Positions 21,201 to 35,400 of a stretch of DNA of 64,000 bases are shown here, piece by piece. The stretch comes from Lates calcarifer. Lineage: Eukaryota; Chordata; Actinopteri; Centropomidae. Both the position numbers and the translations under genes were made by a program. The stretch is taken from assembly GCF_001640805.2 (NCBI RefSeq), contig NC_066847.1, positions 22,683,504-22,747,503 on the forward strand, given 5' to 3'. The stretch's first letter is position 1. Each line of letters begins with the position of its first letter. Under the pieces are notes generated by a model. It was given only the letters and a program-made list of their open reading frames with translations. It had not been told where the DNA came from and ran no database searches.

Positions 21201-24200
21201 AATGCTAGAGTGCCCTCTGTGCATGTTTGTGTTGGTGTGTGTGTGTGTGTGTGTGTGTGACTGAGATAATGAGTGAAATGGTAACTGATAAAGAGTGAAG
21301 TAGAGAGTAGAAGGAAATTAAAGAAAGAGCAAAAAAAAAAAAAAACAGTGCACTGAAAAATACTTCAATTTAAGAACAATTGAGTCTCTGGTGTAGCATC
21401 TTTGTAAATCCTAAAACTCCACTGAGCTGTGGATGAAGGTTAATTGGTCAAAGGTTAGTGTAACATGCCTGTAAATTACTCCGGTGGGAATTTTCAGATG
21501 TGAATCTAGCTAGGAAGACAATAAGCGCTGATGCTTACAGGTTTTACAAGAGGCCTCGTCGCTTCCGTCGGCACAGTCCTTCTTATTGTCGCACACAACA
21601 TCCTGGGGCAGACAAATCCCATTCCCACAGCGCCACTCATTCTCCTCACAACCTGGGGGGTGGAGTGAAGCGGTGTGATGAGAATATGATGGCAAAACAA
21701 AGATGAAAACTTGAATAAGGAGACAAGGCAATAAGGTTTAGAGGGACATTAGCAGTGCAGCCAGGGTGGACATTAGCATCTGTCTCCATTCTTCTTGGGT
21801 GTTATTACACATGATTAAGCGTCTCGACAGATGCTGAGCAAATTGGGCAAGGCTTCAAACAAACTCCATTACTGATAGAATAATGACTGCACACAGCCCA
21901 GGAGTCAGTGACCAGAGCATTAGCGGTGATGTTCCTTTAATGTTAGCACAATTAGCATAGCATTAGATAGAGTTTGTATCCCCTGAAGGGTACTTAAAGA
22001 GACGGGGGTGAGGATACTTACTGCACTGTTTCTCATCGCTGCCGTCTCCACAGTCGTTGACGCGGTCGCACACCCAGAGCTTCGGTTTGCACAGGCCGTT
22101 AGCGCAAGCAAACTGGTCGCTTTCACACTCTGAGGTAAAAGAAATTCCACATATTTAACAGTAGAGGAAGATGTAAATATGAGTGATTTGAAAGGGATGT
22201 TCAACACAGATCAGTTATAGAAACAGAACTACAGCAAGATATTAGCTGGAGAAAATAGTTGAACAGGAAACAGCTAGTTCGGCTCTATCTGAAGATAACA
22301 AAAAGTGTCTTCCAGCAACGCCAAAGCTCACTATTAAACACATTATGAATAGTTTATTAAATTTATATTAAAACCAAAGTGTAAAATCAACAGGTTTTAC
22401 TTTTACAGAGGCTGTGCGTGAGGTCATTTCTCAGCTGTTTGCACTGACTGACTGTCTGGAGTGAGGCAACCTCACAGTGAAGAGAAGACTCTAGGAAATC
22501 ACTGCATCTGGCCAAGAAATAGTCTCACACATTTCCCACCGTTTCTACTCTTTAATGCTACACTAAGCTAACTGGATGCTGGCCGTAGCCTTATATTTAA
22601 AGGGCACATATAAGATCTTCTCATCCAACTCTTGGCAAGAATGAAATAAGAGAGTACTTCTCTTTAAGGAGCTTAGAAGAGGATATATAAGGAATGAGGA
22701 GGAGGGAAAGACAGAAAAGGTATAGTTGGGTCGAAGGGCAACTTACGGCACTTCATCTCATCGCTCATGTCGCCGCAGTCGTTCCAGCCATCACACTGCA
22801 GCTCTTTGCCAATGCAGATGCCAGAGGCGCAAGCGAACTTGTCGGGGCAAGCTGTTCACAAAACAGAGAAAAGAGGGAGCGAGCAGAGAAAAAAAAAGAG
22901 AGAGAGGGGGAGAGGGGGAGAGAGAGAGAGAGGATGACAAATTGAGTGAGAGGGACTGACAGTGTACGTTCACAACATCCGTCATGTGGCCAAAGCTTGT
23001 TGATCAGAGCAATTATAAATCCATTTCGGTCAAACTGGGAGACAACTTAAAGAGCGGAGGGTATTGAAAGCGGAGTGCTCATGACTGACAGTGGCAAATA
23101 AAATGGACCCAATAAACAAGCTCTCTGGTGATTAGTCTAGCTCTTGAGTTTCACTGCTGCAGTTTCTAAGCCTCTATCTCTAAAACAGCTCTATTTGACT
23201 GTCAGTCAGCTGCCATCTTGCAGTCTCTCAGACTGCACAGTTACTCCCCCTGTCTTGCTCCATAATGGCAGGCTATGAGTGTCACTGTCACGTCGCAACA
23301 TTTCACCCATCTCGATGAGTGTTGTGTCAATGCGGGTGCCAGAAAAGACTTTTAACTCACGGTTTGAGGGATCATACGCGCTGTACTGTGCGCTGAAGCC
23401 TTTGTCGGTGTAGGACTCGTCGGAGTGGAAGTGCACGTCGAGGACATTCTTGTCGCTGGTCAGAGCCAAAGAGGACATTTCTCCACAATACCTGTGGCAC
23501 AAGACCAATGTTAAAAGGACAATTCAGGTTTATTACAACCTGGGTTTAACTTTTGGAGTCCTAGTTGTGATGATAATGTTCTCACTGAGGTAATTTGCTG
23601 GGTTTAAGGAAAAGGGCAAAATCAATACAACAAAGTCTAATGGGGCAGGAGTTATGAACGACCAGACCACCAACAGATTAGTTAGATCATGTAAAGTATT
23701 TAATTTGAAGGTAAAACAGGAAGTAAATGTCAGTAACTGACCAGGTAAACATCATTTTACCATTCACCTTAGTTTTCTCTTCCAGATGTTTGATCGCCCT
23801 GGGGGGTTTGGCTAAAACCTGCATGACTGCATGCTTGACTGCTCATGTTTTAGTCAGAGTACCTCTCACCTTTTTGACTTACTAAGAACAATGTATTTAA
23901 TGTACTAATTATAGGAATGATGCCAAAACCTCGAAATAAGAACCAGGTTAAATGAAACTGGAATTTTCCCTATGATGCACGCACTCCCTGACATGTAAAA
24001 CACACAAAATATGTCATTTACATGACTTAAGTCTTACTTGGTGCCCATAACCTCCACATAGTCTTTGTGGCACACACGGATGTCCACTCCGGGCTCTTTC
24101 ATGCGGAACATGTTGAACTTAATGCGCACCTTTTTCCCATCAGGGACCTACAGCAAGGAAGAAGAAGTGGTTGGTTCATAAGGACCTTATTTACCATGCA

Positions 24201-24303
24201 TGGCACCCCTCCGCCTACACACAAAGACATGTATCTATATACCATATAAATGCAAGCACACAAGCAACACACCCAAAAAAGCAGTGGGTGCACACATGCA
24301 TGA

Positions 24304-24337
<34 letters not shown>

Positions 24338-27300
24338 CAACATACAGACCAGCAAACAAAGCTAACACACAAAACACTGCAGCCCAGCTAGAGCTGCAGC
24401 AGCAACAGCAGTCTGACAGATGAAGATAGAAGAGGTACTGAACAGCTTGGCTTCTATAGTGCTGCCTCAGCATTCCTCTCATGGCAAGCTGAGAATGGTG
24501 GAGGAGGAGGTGGTGGGCGGAGGGATTTCAGGTAGAGGAGGGGGGCTGGGGAGAGGAGCAGTGTTGCAAACCTTGATGGTCCACTTGCAGTCCACAGCAG
24601 GGGGATAGAAGATGGGGTGAAGCGGGGAGGTGAGGACGCCTTTGTTTTCGGAGAGGACACCACCGCAGGTTTGCACTGAAAAGAACACGCCATATATTCA
24701 CTCTCTTGCATGGCACATTGTCATTTGTTTTGGGTTTAAGTACAAAACAAAAACCAAACAAATCTAGGTGAACTGTTGCAGATCTAGCGCAAAATGCAAA
24801 GTTGGCAAAAGGATGGTGTTATGTGGCCTGAATTACCGACAGACTTGTCGATGACTTTGTATTCTGCCTCAAAGCCTGGCCTCTGGACATCACTGTCAGT
24901 AATCATGTTAATCAGCATGATGTTGCCGGATGACACCACCTGCAGAGGGTTGGAGGGGGGCCTCTGACCACACTTCCTGTGAAAGAAGGACAAGTAGAGC
25001 ACAAATCAGGTACGATCACAGAGACAGAAAAAGGTGTTTGCAACAGATTGTAGTAAACGTGACCGTGAAGCCTAGGCTGAATGATGCATTTAGTGAATGT
25101 AGTTTTACAATTCCCTAGGATGTGTCACGTTTAGGGAGCTCAAATACAGCTGTAATTCTTTTTGGTCAGATGCACTAAAACATCAATGCAGCAAACAAGT
25201 TTAAAATACAAGAAAAAATAATTTGGGGGAAAAAAAATCAATAGATAAGCAGCGAGAGGTGGTGAAAGAGATAAATAAGGCGAGATGTGCCAGCACTAGA
25301 TAGAAATTGCTTAGGCGGAGTTTCAAAGTCAAACATTAGGTACATTAGCAAAAAGTTTCAACACTGCTGGCGGCAGAGCCATGGAGGTGTGAATGACGCT
25401 GCAAGAACAGCAATACATCTACCTCCAGTAGAATAATGTCATTATAGAGTATTATATTATGGCTCTCATAAACCCCATGTCACCTTGGATAAAGCTGATC
25501 GCTCAATAGCATTATAAAAATTTTATGCATCACTTGGTAACGCGTATTTGTTTGGCAATGGCTCCTGAGTTTGAAATTGCCTGCAGCTACAACTGATGTT
25601 GCATTCAGGAGCCTGTAGTTTCAGAATTTTACCACTCCCCAGTAGACAGACTGCAATTACCCACAGTGGTGTAGCAGTATTCAGGTTTGCACCCTTCACA
25701 GATTTGAAAGGAGAGGTCTTTTTGAGCCAACTCAATCTCACTGAGGTCTCAAAAGTTAACAATAAAATGGGACATGCAGCACTGAAGGCTTTAGAGCCAA
25801 ATCGAGGAAAAAAAAAGAAAAGAGTTGTAATCACAAAACCAGTGAAAGGAATGAAGTGGAACATGTTTTCCACCCACATCAAAACAGCTTTTACTCCTAA
25901 ATCCCTCTGCAACATTTCAGTCAAATACAAAGTGATTCCTAGTGGTTTGTCCTCTGGGAATCATGTAGAGCTATATTTCCCCTCTCTCTGATCTTCAAGG
26001 CTAAATAAATGAGACAAATGTTGGTCGAGCCCTATCAAACAAACCCTGCTACAGAGGTTTAAGGCAAAATGAGAGTGTGATTTGTGTCACAATTTGAAGT
26101 TCTGTAGGAGCAGAAATGAGTCAATTTACTGGTTTCTTTTAAATAAAATTCCTCTCCAGGGGTAGGCATTAGTACGAGGAACACTGTGCTGAATAGAGAG
26201 AATGATGGCAAAACCTGATCCATCCATCAAGGATTTAACCTTTAAAGAGCATCTGTAAGACTTTCTACCATGGCCAATGTGTTTCCCAAACCCTCTGGAT
26301 GTTCACAGCCCTGTGAACTTACTCTGTGATGGTCTGAGAATCATCTGGGCTCAAAGAGTCATAGATGGAGACAAAGTCATCTGAGCAGTCGTCCTCGATG
26401 TGGAAGAAAGGGAAAGAGACAGTTATGACTTTGTTCTCCGAGGCTCGGATCTGCCACTGACACCGGGACTTGGGGGGGTAACCTGTGGGATACCCTGGAG
26501 ACGAAAATCTCTTCGGATTTTCTTCAGCCTCCAGGCGGTGGAAACACTCCTCTGGGAGTAACAACAGCAGTTATATCACACAGCGTTCACACACATATGG
26601 AACTAGGCAACAGTAATTTACAGCTGGTAAATTAAAATCTGATCTTCATTATGTTCTGTATCATCTTCTCCTCCTGCTCCTTTTCATTGTTAACACTATG
26701 TGAATACTATGTAATCACAAGTTCTTCCATCATTTATGTGTGTGTAAAGACAGATGAATAAGGATAGCACAGCCACTATGGAAATGTAATGTAATGTAGC
26801 CTAATCATCCTGAGGGTATAAATCACTAGACGGTGTCAAAGAAAAGTGCCAGGCACAGTGACTGACTCGCCCTGGCCTGATACAGGGTTCTCAATCTCCG
26901 ACTAGAGCAGCACATGTACAGTACAGGCCAGGCCAGCCATTCGTTACAGACTGGCAGGAGGGTGAGCATCTAGCCAGCTGGAAAATTACAGCTGCGAGTG
27001 ATTGAAATGGGACACGCTGTACTCACGGGCTCTGGGGTTCCTGGCCATGCGAGGATCTGTGACTGGAGACAGAGAGGGAGAGAGAGAGAAAGAGAGCGGG
27101 GCATGGGGGGGGGGACGGGGGGCGGCAGAGAAACAGGAGGAAAAGGTAAGAATGGGTCACTAAAGTTGGGAGGCGGATAGAATTTGATGCATGAGCCTAA
27201 AATATTTGGGTTGCACATTTTCTGTTCCATTTCCCTGCGGTTAAGGGAACTGGTGATGGTGTGTAGCTCTTTCTGCTCCATCTCACCTTGCCCTACAGCA

Positions 27301-30300
27301 GCAAGCCATACATCTCTGTCTAACTATCTGGGACAGCAACATCAAATCATACCCACAGAAATCATTTTAAAGAGGACCAAAACCACTGAGTCACAGGGCC
27401 AGCGCTTGGCTGGTGGCCAGGATGTGGACAAATGCAATGTGAATGCTGAGAAGACAGAAGGAAGAAAAATGGCTGTCTCAAGCCAGGCCAGGGCCCAGCT
27501 AATATCATTAGAGGATCCAAACAGCATAAAATGTGCAATCTCAGATGCAGCACAAGCAGAGAGGTCTGGCTTATCTATTATCATCTTATCAGCACAACTC
27601 AGAGCGAGCTCCTAGAATACAAATAGAAAGCATACAGAATACCAATGCTGATAGGAGTTGACAATGACCTTATTCAGATCTGTATTCACAGTGCTTTATC
27701 TTTGCTGATTGGTAAATGTCATATTCCCAAGCCAGCTATAGTAAACACCAAGTTGTCCCTATCTGTCCGCCCCTTGGTGTCACCCTCCCTCACCCTTCCT
27801 CCTGGTGGTACCTACACGAGGCAGTGACTTCACTGATCTTGGTATACCCGGGGCTCGCAACACTGCGCTGCTCCTTAATGCCGTTTTCCAGGACCTCCAA
27901 CACCCGCTCCTCTGAGAACTCCGGCACAATGTCATGGTCTTCGAATGGGATGTCAAACTGGGACCAGTAGTAGGCTATCACACCCTCACTGGTAGAGGAG
28001 AGAAACAAATGGAGGATGGGAGGGGAAGGGAGGGCACAGACATACTGTTAAGTAACAAGCGTCAACATCTAAGAAGAAGCAAAGATAAGTGGAACGTGGG
28101 TGATTTTGATGACTGGGGGAAAAAAAACAGTAGCTGCATGCTCCATCCACACTCTGCATAGTCATAATGTACTGCCACTGTTTATGCAGTACTTCATAAT
28201 TCACTACAGTGCAATGCTACACACATAACCGAGTATGTTCACAAGTCAACAGAGCAAATCTCTAACCTTAATTTTGGATGTGCTGAAAAATGCAACAGAC
28301 TTGAAACTCTCAACCCTCACAGATCAATGCAACAAAGCTTTTCCTTCATACAAGATTTAGTGAGAAGTTTCTTTTTTACTCTTAAGTTTTCACAAGCATT
28401 ACAGTAGACAGTAGTGTGGCAGCATTAAAAAAATTAGAAGAGCTCAAGATCACAATGGTACCTGAACGCAGTGACCACTGATTCTGTGTGGAATTGTGAG
28501 AGGAGTGGATCTTCCTTGTAATTTTCCACCAGCTGTGAAGAGAAAAAATGTATTTTTATTGAACCGGGCACGTACAAGATTTCTGCTTGTCTGCCTAAAG
28601 ACAAAGCACAAATTCAGCATGTTAACATAAAAAAGGGGGGTTCTCGTGCAAAGTGCATGACAATGGGATTCTCAATTAACTGTCTCGCCTTCAGCTGCAC
28701 TGAGCTACCAGCTGTATCAGACAAGGATACAGACAAGTTTGTGGCTTTGAATGCAGGTCACTACCGTGTACAGTGCATGTACAGTACAGAGCAAGTACTA
28801 TTTTTCGGAAAAACTGCAACAACACAGAGTGAGGGGAAAGTCAAAGAGCATTTGACCGGCTGCAGGGGATGAACAGGTTTCATTTGTATGGTTAGTGATA
28901 AAAGCAGAAAGCAATATGCAGGGAGAGGAAGAGGACTGTTCACAGGACAAAGTGGGCAGTTACCATAAAATAAAATATCATGACCAGTTTCAAAACTGGT
29001 TTCAAAACTTTCTAAAGTTTAAGTCAGCAACAATGAATGCGAACCCATTGCCATTTTACTAAACCCATTTGGGAAATACAGAGGAGATAAAAATGCAATT
29101 TTCAAGGACTCCTCATGCAGACAGGTGGTGCTAGAGTGGCAGAGTAAAGTTGTTGGATAACTGGTTTAACACGTTCAGCATTTGTTTACTTGAAGCCATA
29201 CCTGCCGTGTAAACAACATCCCAGATCAGACAAGACTCTTTAAAAGCTATCCCCTTTTAGTTGGACGCAAGAGCAAACCTAGTACATCATAAACCTCTCC
29301 CCCAATCACCTAATCTAAAATTCAAGTCCACCACTTCCACTCTAATTCTCACCCTGACACCATTACTTCTGTAGCTTTTCACTGAGAAAGTGTGCGCTTG
29401 ATGGGGTTTAAGCGAGAGGGTTTCTTTTTTGTTATTAACATGTTCCTAAGTGGTGCTGCAAACATCTCCACTGTCTCCAATAATAGGAGATGCTGCTGAG
29501 GGAATCACTGAGGGATTGTACAGTGTTTTATTCCACCCACACAAATGTGCCTTCAGCAGTTTCTGTGCACTGCAAGGGGCATATTTAAAAAAAGCATTTC
29601 AACAACGCCAAACATCCATTGCTAATTCTTTGTTGAGAGAAGAGAACTGGTGGTGTAATACTCTACTCAAAATAGTTTGCAATAAACAATGTAGATGATG
29701 AAAAAGGGGAACAAAAATAGGAAAGCCATGTTCTTTTGGGTGTCAAACTCACAAATGTCTCCAGCTTGTGCGCCAAATCCTCAAATTCCTTGCTATTCGT
29801 ATCCTCCAGCTTCTCATCATATGGTACACCAACCAGCTTCATATGCCCACTGAAGACCTGCACTGATGAGCTGCGCTGCTGACTGAGGGTGGCTTCTGAA
29901 TCAGCATCTTTAACTTTGGAGGAGAGATGAGCAGATAAGAGTTAAAAGTGTTTGATCAGAAAAAAATTGTACAAGATAGCTGCCTCTGATGAAAGAGGAG
30001 ACTCTGGGGTTGAAACAGGCCTTGAAGCGCTATTTTAAAGTTGTGCGGTGTGATCTCATATTGAGGAGACAGTTTGGCTCTCAGAGCAATTAAAACAGCC
30101 AGTTGAATCAAGGGGCTGTTTATCAAGACTTCAGAGGCCTTTTTATCAGACACGGTATGTGTAAATGACGGGGAAGCTGTGCCATGGACTCTGTGACATT
30201 TGTCTCTTTTGCATTATTAAAGGAGAAAGTCAGAGCTGTCAAACAGGCTAACACTAATGGGAAATTACAAAGTCCAAACAAGCCACTCTTAAACTCTTAA

Positions 30301-32418
30301 ATCAAAGAGCTGTGCCTTCACAGCAAGTGGAAATGATCCACTTTACAGTTTCTGATATTATGCCCGTCTTGGCAGTAAGTGATGTTGGCAATGTAAACAC
30401 ATGGAACTTCTCATTTAATTCTACCAATGGTAACCTTCATTTATGCACAAAAATATCAAGAGGATGGCCAACATCTCATGACTTTTAAAAACATATTCAA
30501 ATATATAAACGCATAACACTCCACTTCAAGTCTCTATTGTGGATGATATAATAGAGGGCAGCTTCTTGTTTATATCATACTCACAGACAAACAGCCAAAT
30601 GAGGAACGCTGTAACACCGGCGAGGATGAGAAGTGCCAGGAGAACCCCGACGATGATGGCGGTCTTCCGCTTTCCGCCTGACACCTTCTCTTTGCTGGTT
30701 AAGAAGTCGATCCGCTCGTGGCGGCCGTTGCGGCCCTGATGCAACAAAAAGAACAAAACAGAGTCAACAAACATACAGCAAGTGATGCCATGTTCTAGGT
30801 ATAGATAACATCTGCTTTGATTAAAATGTGAACTACAGCGAGAGGTGTATCCCTGCAGTGTGTATAAAATCTTAACATGTGGATATGAAATGCAGTAGCA
30901 AACACTAATCTTTTAGTTTTACCCAAACATTAAGATAGATCTGCAAATTATCCGACCAGGATTAGGTCATCAACAACAAATAGCTTTTTTCCAAATTCCA
31001 TACAGACAAATAATTTGTGGGTCATTAGTTGGAAACCTCCAAAAGACGTATTTGGTTATACAGTATGCATCTATAAAGACATATAAGTGATTTCCTTTAA
31101 ATGGTAGACTGTGGTTACCCACATGCCACAGTCTTCTCTTTGACCACACGAGGTACTAAATGAGCATTTATGTGAAATTATCAAAATGCTGACAACTAAC
31201 AACAGAGAAACAACACAGTAAACACACTAACCCCATAGCTGCTATGATAAATGCAGCACTGTTCTTCATACATATCTGTAGAACCTAAATAGAGAAACAT
31301 CTTTGATACCTTGTCACCAACTGGTTAACAAAGAAACTGTAATCGATGAAGACAGGTTAGACAGGAACAACAGGTGATTTGACAAATGGTGCGAAACAAA
31401 GTAAAATATAGTGTATGTAATATGTAGTAACTGCTGTATAATGACTCAATATTGAAAAAAATGTGATGTGAAACACCTTACACTGCTTTCCAAGGAACTT
31501 GATGACAAGTTCAAACAGGCAGCTGGTATATATAGTTCATAAAACTGGCCAAACCTGTTTAGTAAATGGGACAGAGCTCCCACACATCATACCTCCATGT
31601 ATACACATGCACTGAGAAACTGCATGATGAGTAGGGGATAACATAGTGGAGAATATGGGCATAGCGCTTCAGGACTACGTGCGTGTTCTGTCGATACTGC
31701 GTGTCTGTTGAGCTATCTCAAGTGGGCGGACTAAGAGAAAGGTTTCAGGCCGCTTAGTAATCAACACACACTGAATTCAGTGCCTGCAGCCCATGAGTGA
31801 AGAAGCCCGAGTGCCATTAGGGATGGAGAATCACTTTGGTATTAAATCAATTTGTCAGATGTGCTGCCCCTTAAGATGGGGGCTCAATTACATGAGTCTC
31901 GATGATAACTCATGGCAATTAAGGCCTATTCTTACCCAGCCTGGGCTTCCACACATGCTTTCTAATTGGAATCTCTAACAGCAATCATGGGCCAGAATGA
32001 GGGGAATCATTAGAGATGGGGTCAGCAAGTGCTCCAGGGTCTCTCTCTATCAGTCACCCTGATCACAGCCTAATAAAACCATTACATACTCTTCATCATA
32101 TCCCATTCTTCACTCCCAGAAAGAAAAGCTATCCCATTTTTAAATTATGTGTAGCATTTTTCTAAAATACCAGCCCAGTGTGCAAAGCCATATTAAAAAC
32201 AGGAAATAGTGTCTGTCTGTCTCACAATGCTGAATTATGAGGAAAAGGCACAACTTGCTGATGCAAAAAATTTTTAAATAAATAAATAAAAAGACTTTAT
32301 GGTGAATCCAAACGTTACTATAGAAAGTGAAGGAGGACATTGAAATCAGTTACCGTACTAAGGGCAGACTAACCAGTCTGACAAGTAGAAAATAAGTCAC
32401 CCCTGCTGTGAGGTGCGG

Positions 32419-32455
<37 letters not shown>

Positions 32456-35400
32456 CTCACCCTCTAGAAGAGTTTCAACACTGGTCCTTATTAACAGTGA
32501 TTTCTCACACTAATCCACATTTTTTTCAGCAATGTATGTACTTCACTATGACTTTGAGGTACTGGCACATAACTTGATTATTTATGTTTAGTGGACTTCA
32601 TATTGATTCGCTACATAATTACTTACGCGATGACTGCATTTACTGGTACATGCACAGCAAACAATAAAATACAAACAGTATAGGAAAAGTCAAAGCTAAT
32701 GTTGCATGTGCCATTTTCAAAATTTAAGTACTGTACTTCATGCATGTTTTCAATATAAGACAATTACATTAACTCAGGTAAGAAACTGAGGATTTTTTTC
32801 CATTCAAATCTTCCATGTTGACCTTAAGTTTCCATGCTCAGTAAATCAAACATTAATATATAATGATACAGAGCACAGGGCTGCAAGAACTTAAAAAGCC
32901 TGCAGCCCAAACAACATCAGTCATGTGGAATATTTTGTATCAGTTCTCAGTTGATCCATATGAATTGAGGAAGACATAAGAAATGGGAAATAATAAAGAT
33001 GAACTGAGTGCAAAAGACATTAAATTGAAATTTAAGCCAAACTGATTTATTCAAAAAAATCATATTGGAGCCAGATTCTCCACTACATGGCAGTTAACTG
33101 TCAACCAGATTTATCTTAATACATGGCAGAATAGCCAAAAGAAACCTTCTGTCTTTAAGTGTGAAACCACACAGGGTGAAACTGGTTGGTGACTAAACTA
33201 TCTCTGCCTCTGGTGATGTGCAGAGGCTGTTGACTCTCAAGTGCCTCCTACGTCAGTCTTGCAAGCGTCAGGTTTTTTGTTTGTTTGTTTTAGCCACCTG
33301 GACACCCGTTAATTCCATTTTTTAATCTTCTCCTGTCTAATTTCTTTGAAGGCAACCACACCTCATCTCCCCTCATCCCACAGTCAAAGTGAGCGGGTGA
33401 GTCCCCCAAAGATTTTATCAAGAAGACATTTTGACATGTCACAGTTAGAAAAGGAAAGGTGTAAACAATAAAATTAATAAGTAATGGATGAATTCCATTT
33501 AGCTGCTTCGGGTTCAATATCCTGGTATTGCACACGCTGACTTACTGTCAAACTGTTATATCCTGTCCCCATTTTAGGGCAGCAGCAACACACCTGGTGA
33601 TTCTCTAAACCCTAGTCTTACTGGGTGTGAACAGCATTACGTAACTGTCTGTTCATACAGGTGCAGCCCAATATTCTCTCTCTGATATGCTGATATTGTA
33701 CCTATTTGACCTATTTCGTATCAGTTTAAAACATATGGATGCAGGTGTTCAACACTGTAAAATAATTCAAGATATCCAAGATACAGAAACAACTGCAGCC
33801 CTCATATTTATACATGTTCATGGGGAGTGACTTCTGTGATATCTTGTTTCCACTGTACCACTTACGGTTCTACAGTCTATTATAGTGTGCTGCACCAACT
33901 CAAGAAGATTGCCAACATACTTTGAACATTTTCCAAGAATTAGCTCAGGGGTACAGCTTAAAAGAGTACTCCACCCACTGAGCTTTGTGCTCCTGTAACA
34001 CAGGTGGAATCACAATGAACAGAGAAATCAACCTGTTTATTCCATTCCTCTTCTTTGTCAAAATCTGGCACCTACATTACCCACAATGCAACTCGACCAC
34101 TGACAGTTCAGTCAAGAGATTCAGGTGTATTTTGCTAGTGGTGGCTAATGTAGCCTCAAGTCGTTAGCCTCAAACAGACACGGGGAGCATGCTACACAGG
34201 TCTGATGACCTCAGGTCTTTCTAACTCCATACCCCCAAACTTTTTTAAATCTACAGACCGATGCTGTCATGAGTGACATCAGATTCATCTAGAGGCACAT
34301 AAGGGTTTATACAACTTTTTTATACAACTTTCTGATGTGTAGAATCAGCAGAGTTCCTCTTTAAAAAGCTTTCTATGCCACCTCCACGCTCACTACCCCT
34401 GATCTATCCTATCCAAACAAACCAGCCTGGAGACTGCAACCAAAAGGCCCAATCAAATGCGACAGCCAATCAATGCAATTTAGGCTTCAGCAGTCTCACA
34501 TTTACTTTCAGTAAACAAACACCTACACACATCTCTTAACCGGCAGTAGCCCCGAGCAGACATTAGCAGTTAGCCTTTTATTCTGTAGCATCAGGTAGCT
34601 GTGTATGAGGAAGACTGGTGCTACAGCCTCGTGGCATATAACCACCTCGCTGCTAAAAGTGGAGGCAGGTGAAAGGATGGGAGAAAAAACATAGGCAAAA
34701 CATCCCTCACTGCATCGTCTGAATGAAGAACAATTCTGTCACTTCCCTTACAATGAGTCAACCTTCATGTTGCGCACACTGACTGTCTAATCTTATGCAA
34801 ACTCTGTACCAAAACATGGCTACAGGTAAGGGACCCTGTTAAAGGGCAAACAAAGCCAAAGCTAAAGACTAAACTTGTATCCCATTTTGTCAGTGTTTCT
34901 GAATGTATCATTTAAGCACATCAGCATGGCATTCACCTCACCTCCTCTGTTGCTCAGTTTCAACATGACTACCCTCGAAATGTGGGCTGAAATAAAAAAA
35001 AAAGCAGTATGGCCTTGCCTGAAGAATTATTCACTGATTTCCCTGCTGAGTCACCACACAAACAGAGAACAGACTGACTACATTAATCATAGTGTTCCCA
35101 TTTGATCCAGTATCTAAGACTGGCCTCATTGTCTGTGTGTAATCAAATATTAAGAGAGAAAGAAATGTTAATCTATCAACAGTTTCACTCATACCACTTA
35201 TATAATTTTATACAAGTATCTGCTCAGCTTTCAAGAAGAAAAAGAGCAGAGTTGTGTCTGATATGTTATATTAGATTTACATTAAAATTTACAGCATTTG
35301 TGGGTTTGATGGCAGTTTTTTTAAATGTTAGTTTTGTGTGGTTTATCCATGTAAATTGACAAATATTTCTGATATAATAAAATATCCATCCATGTCCTGT

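Larger units (their letters stand above)
18543..22021 (-). other. st14: st14 introns within the protease and LDLa3-4 region
   Basis: Four introns (18543-19100, 19370-20179, 20361-20840, 20961-21538) plus 21653-22021. They hold a (GT)n at about 21234-21258, a purine-rich stretch at 18700-18930, and otherwise unique sequence with no further exon. Confidence 0.6.
22852..26322 (-). other. st14: st14 introns in the CUB region
   Basis: Non-exonic parts hold a (GA)n-rich stretch at 22893-22932 and a (CA)n at 24304-24333. Overlapping open frames of 131 to 135 codons on both strands at 25523-25991 resemble no protein family I know. No other element is recognised. Confidence 0.55.
26552..30584 (-). 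other. st14: st14 introns in the SEA region
   Basis: Introns 26552-27026, 27063-27815, 27989-28461, 28533-29752 and 29914-30584. They carry a GA/G-rich run at 27066-27130 and otherwise unique AT-rich sequence. I see nothing else. Confidence 0.55.

Noticed and set aside
25523..25991. Overlapping 131- and 135-codon frames on both strands in an st14 intron
   Set aside because: Simultaneous openness on both strands, no domain similarity and position within an intron point to chance or an old repeat.
27783..27815. Alternative donor 4 bases downstream for st14 exon 5 (after TCGTGTAG)
   Set aside because: It would put exon 6 in a frame with a TGA before CUB1; the gtaggt donor keeps the frame.
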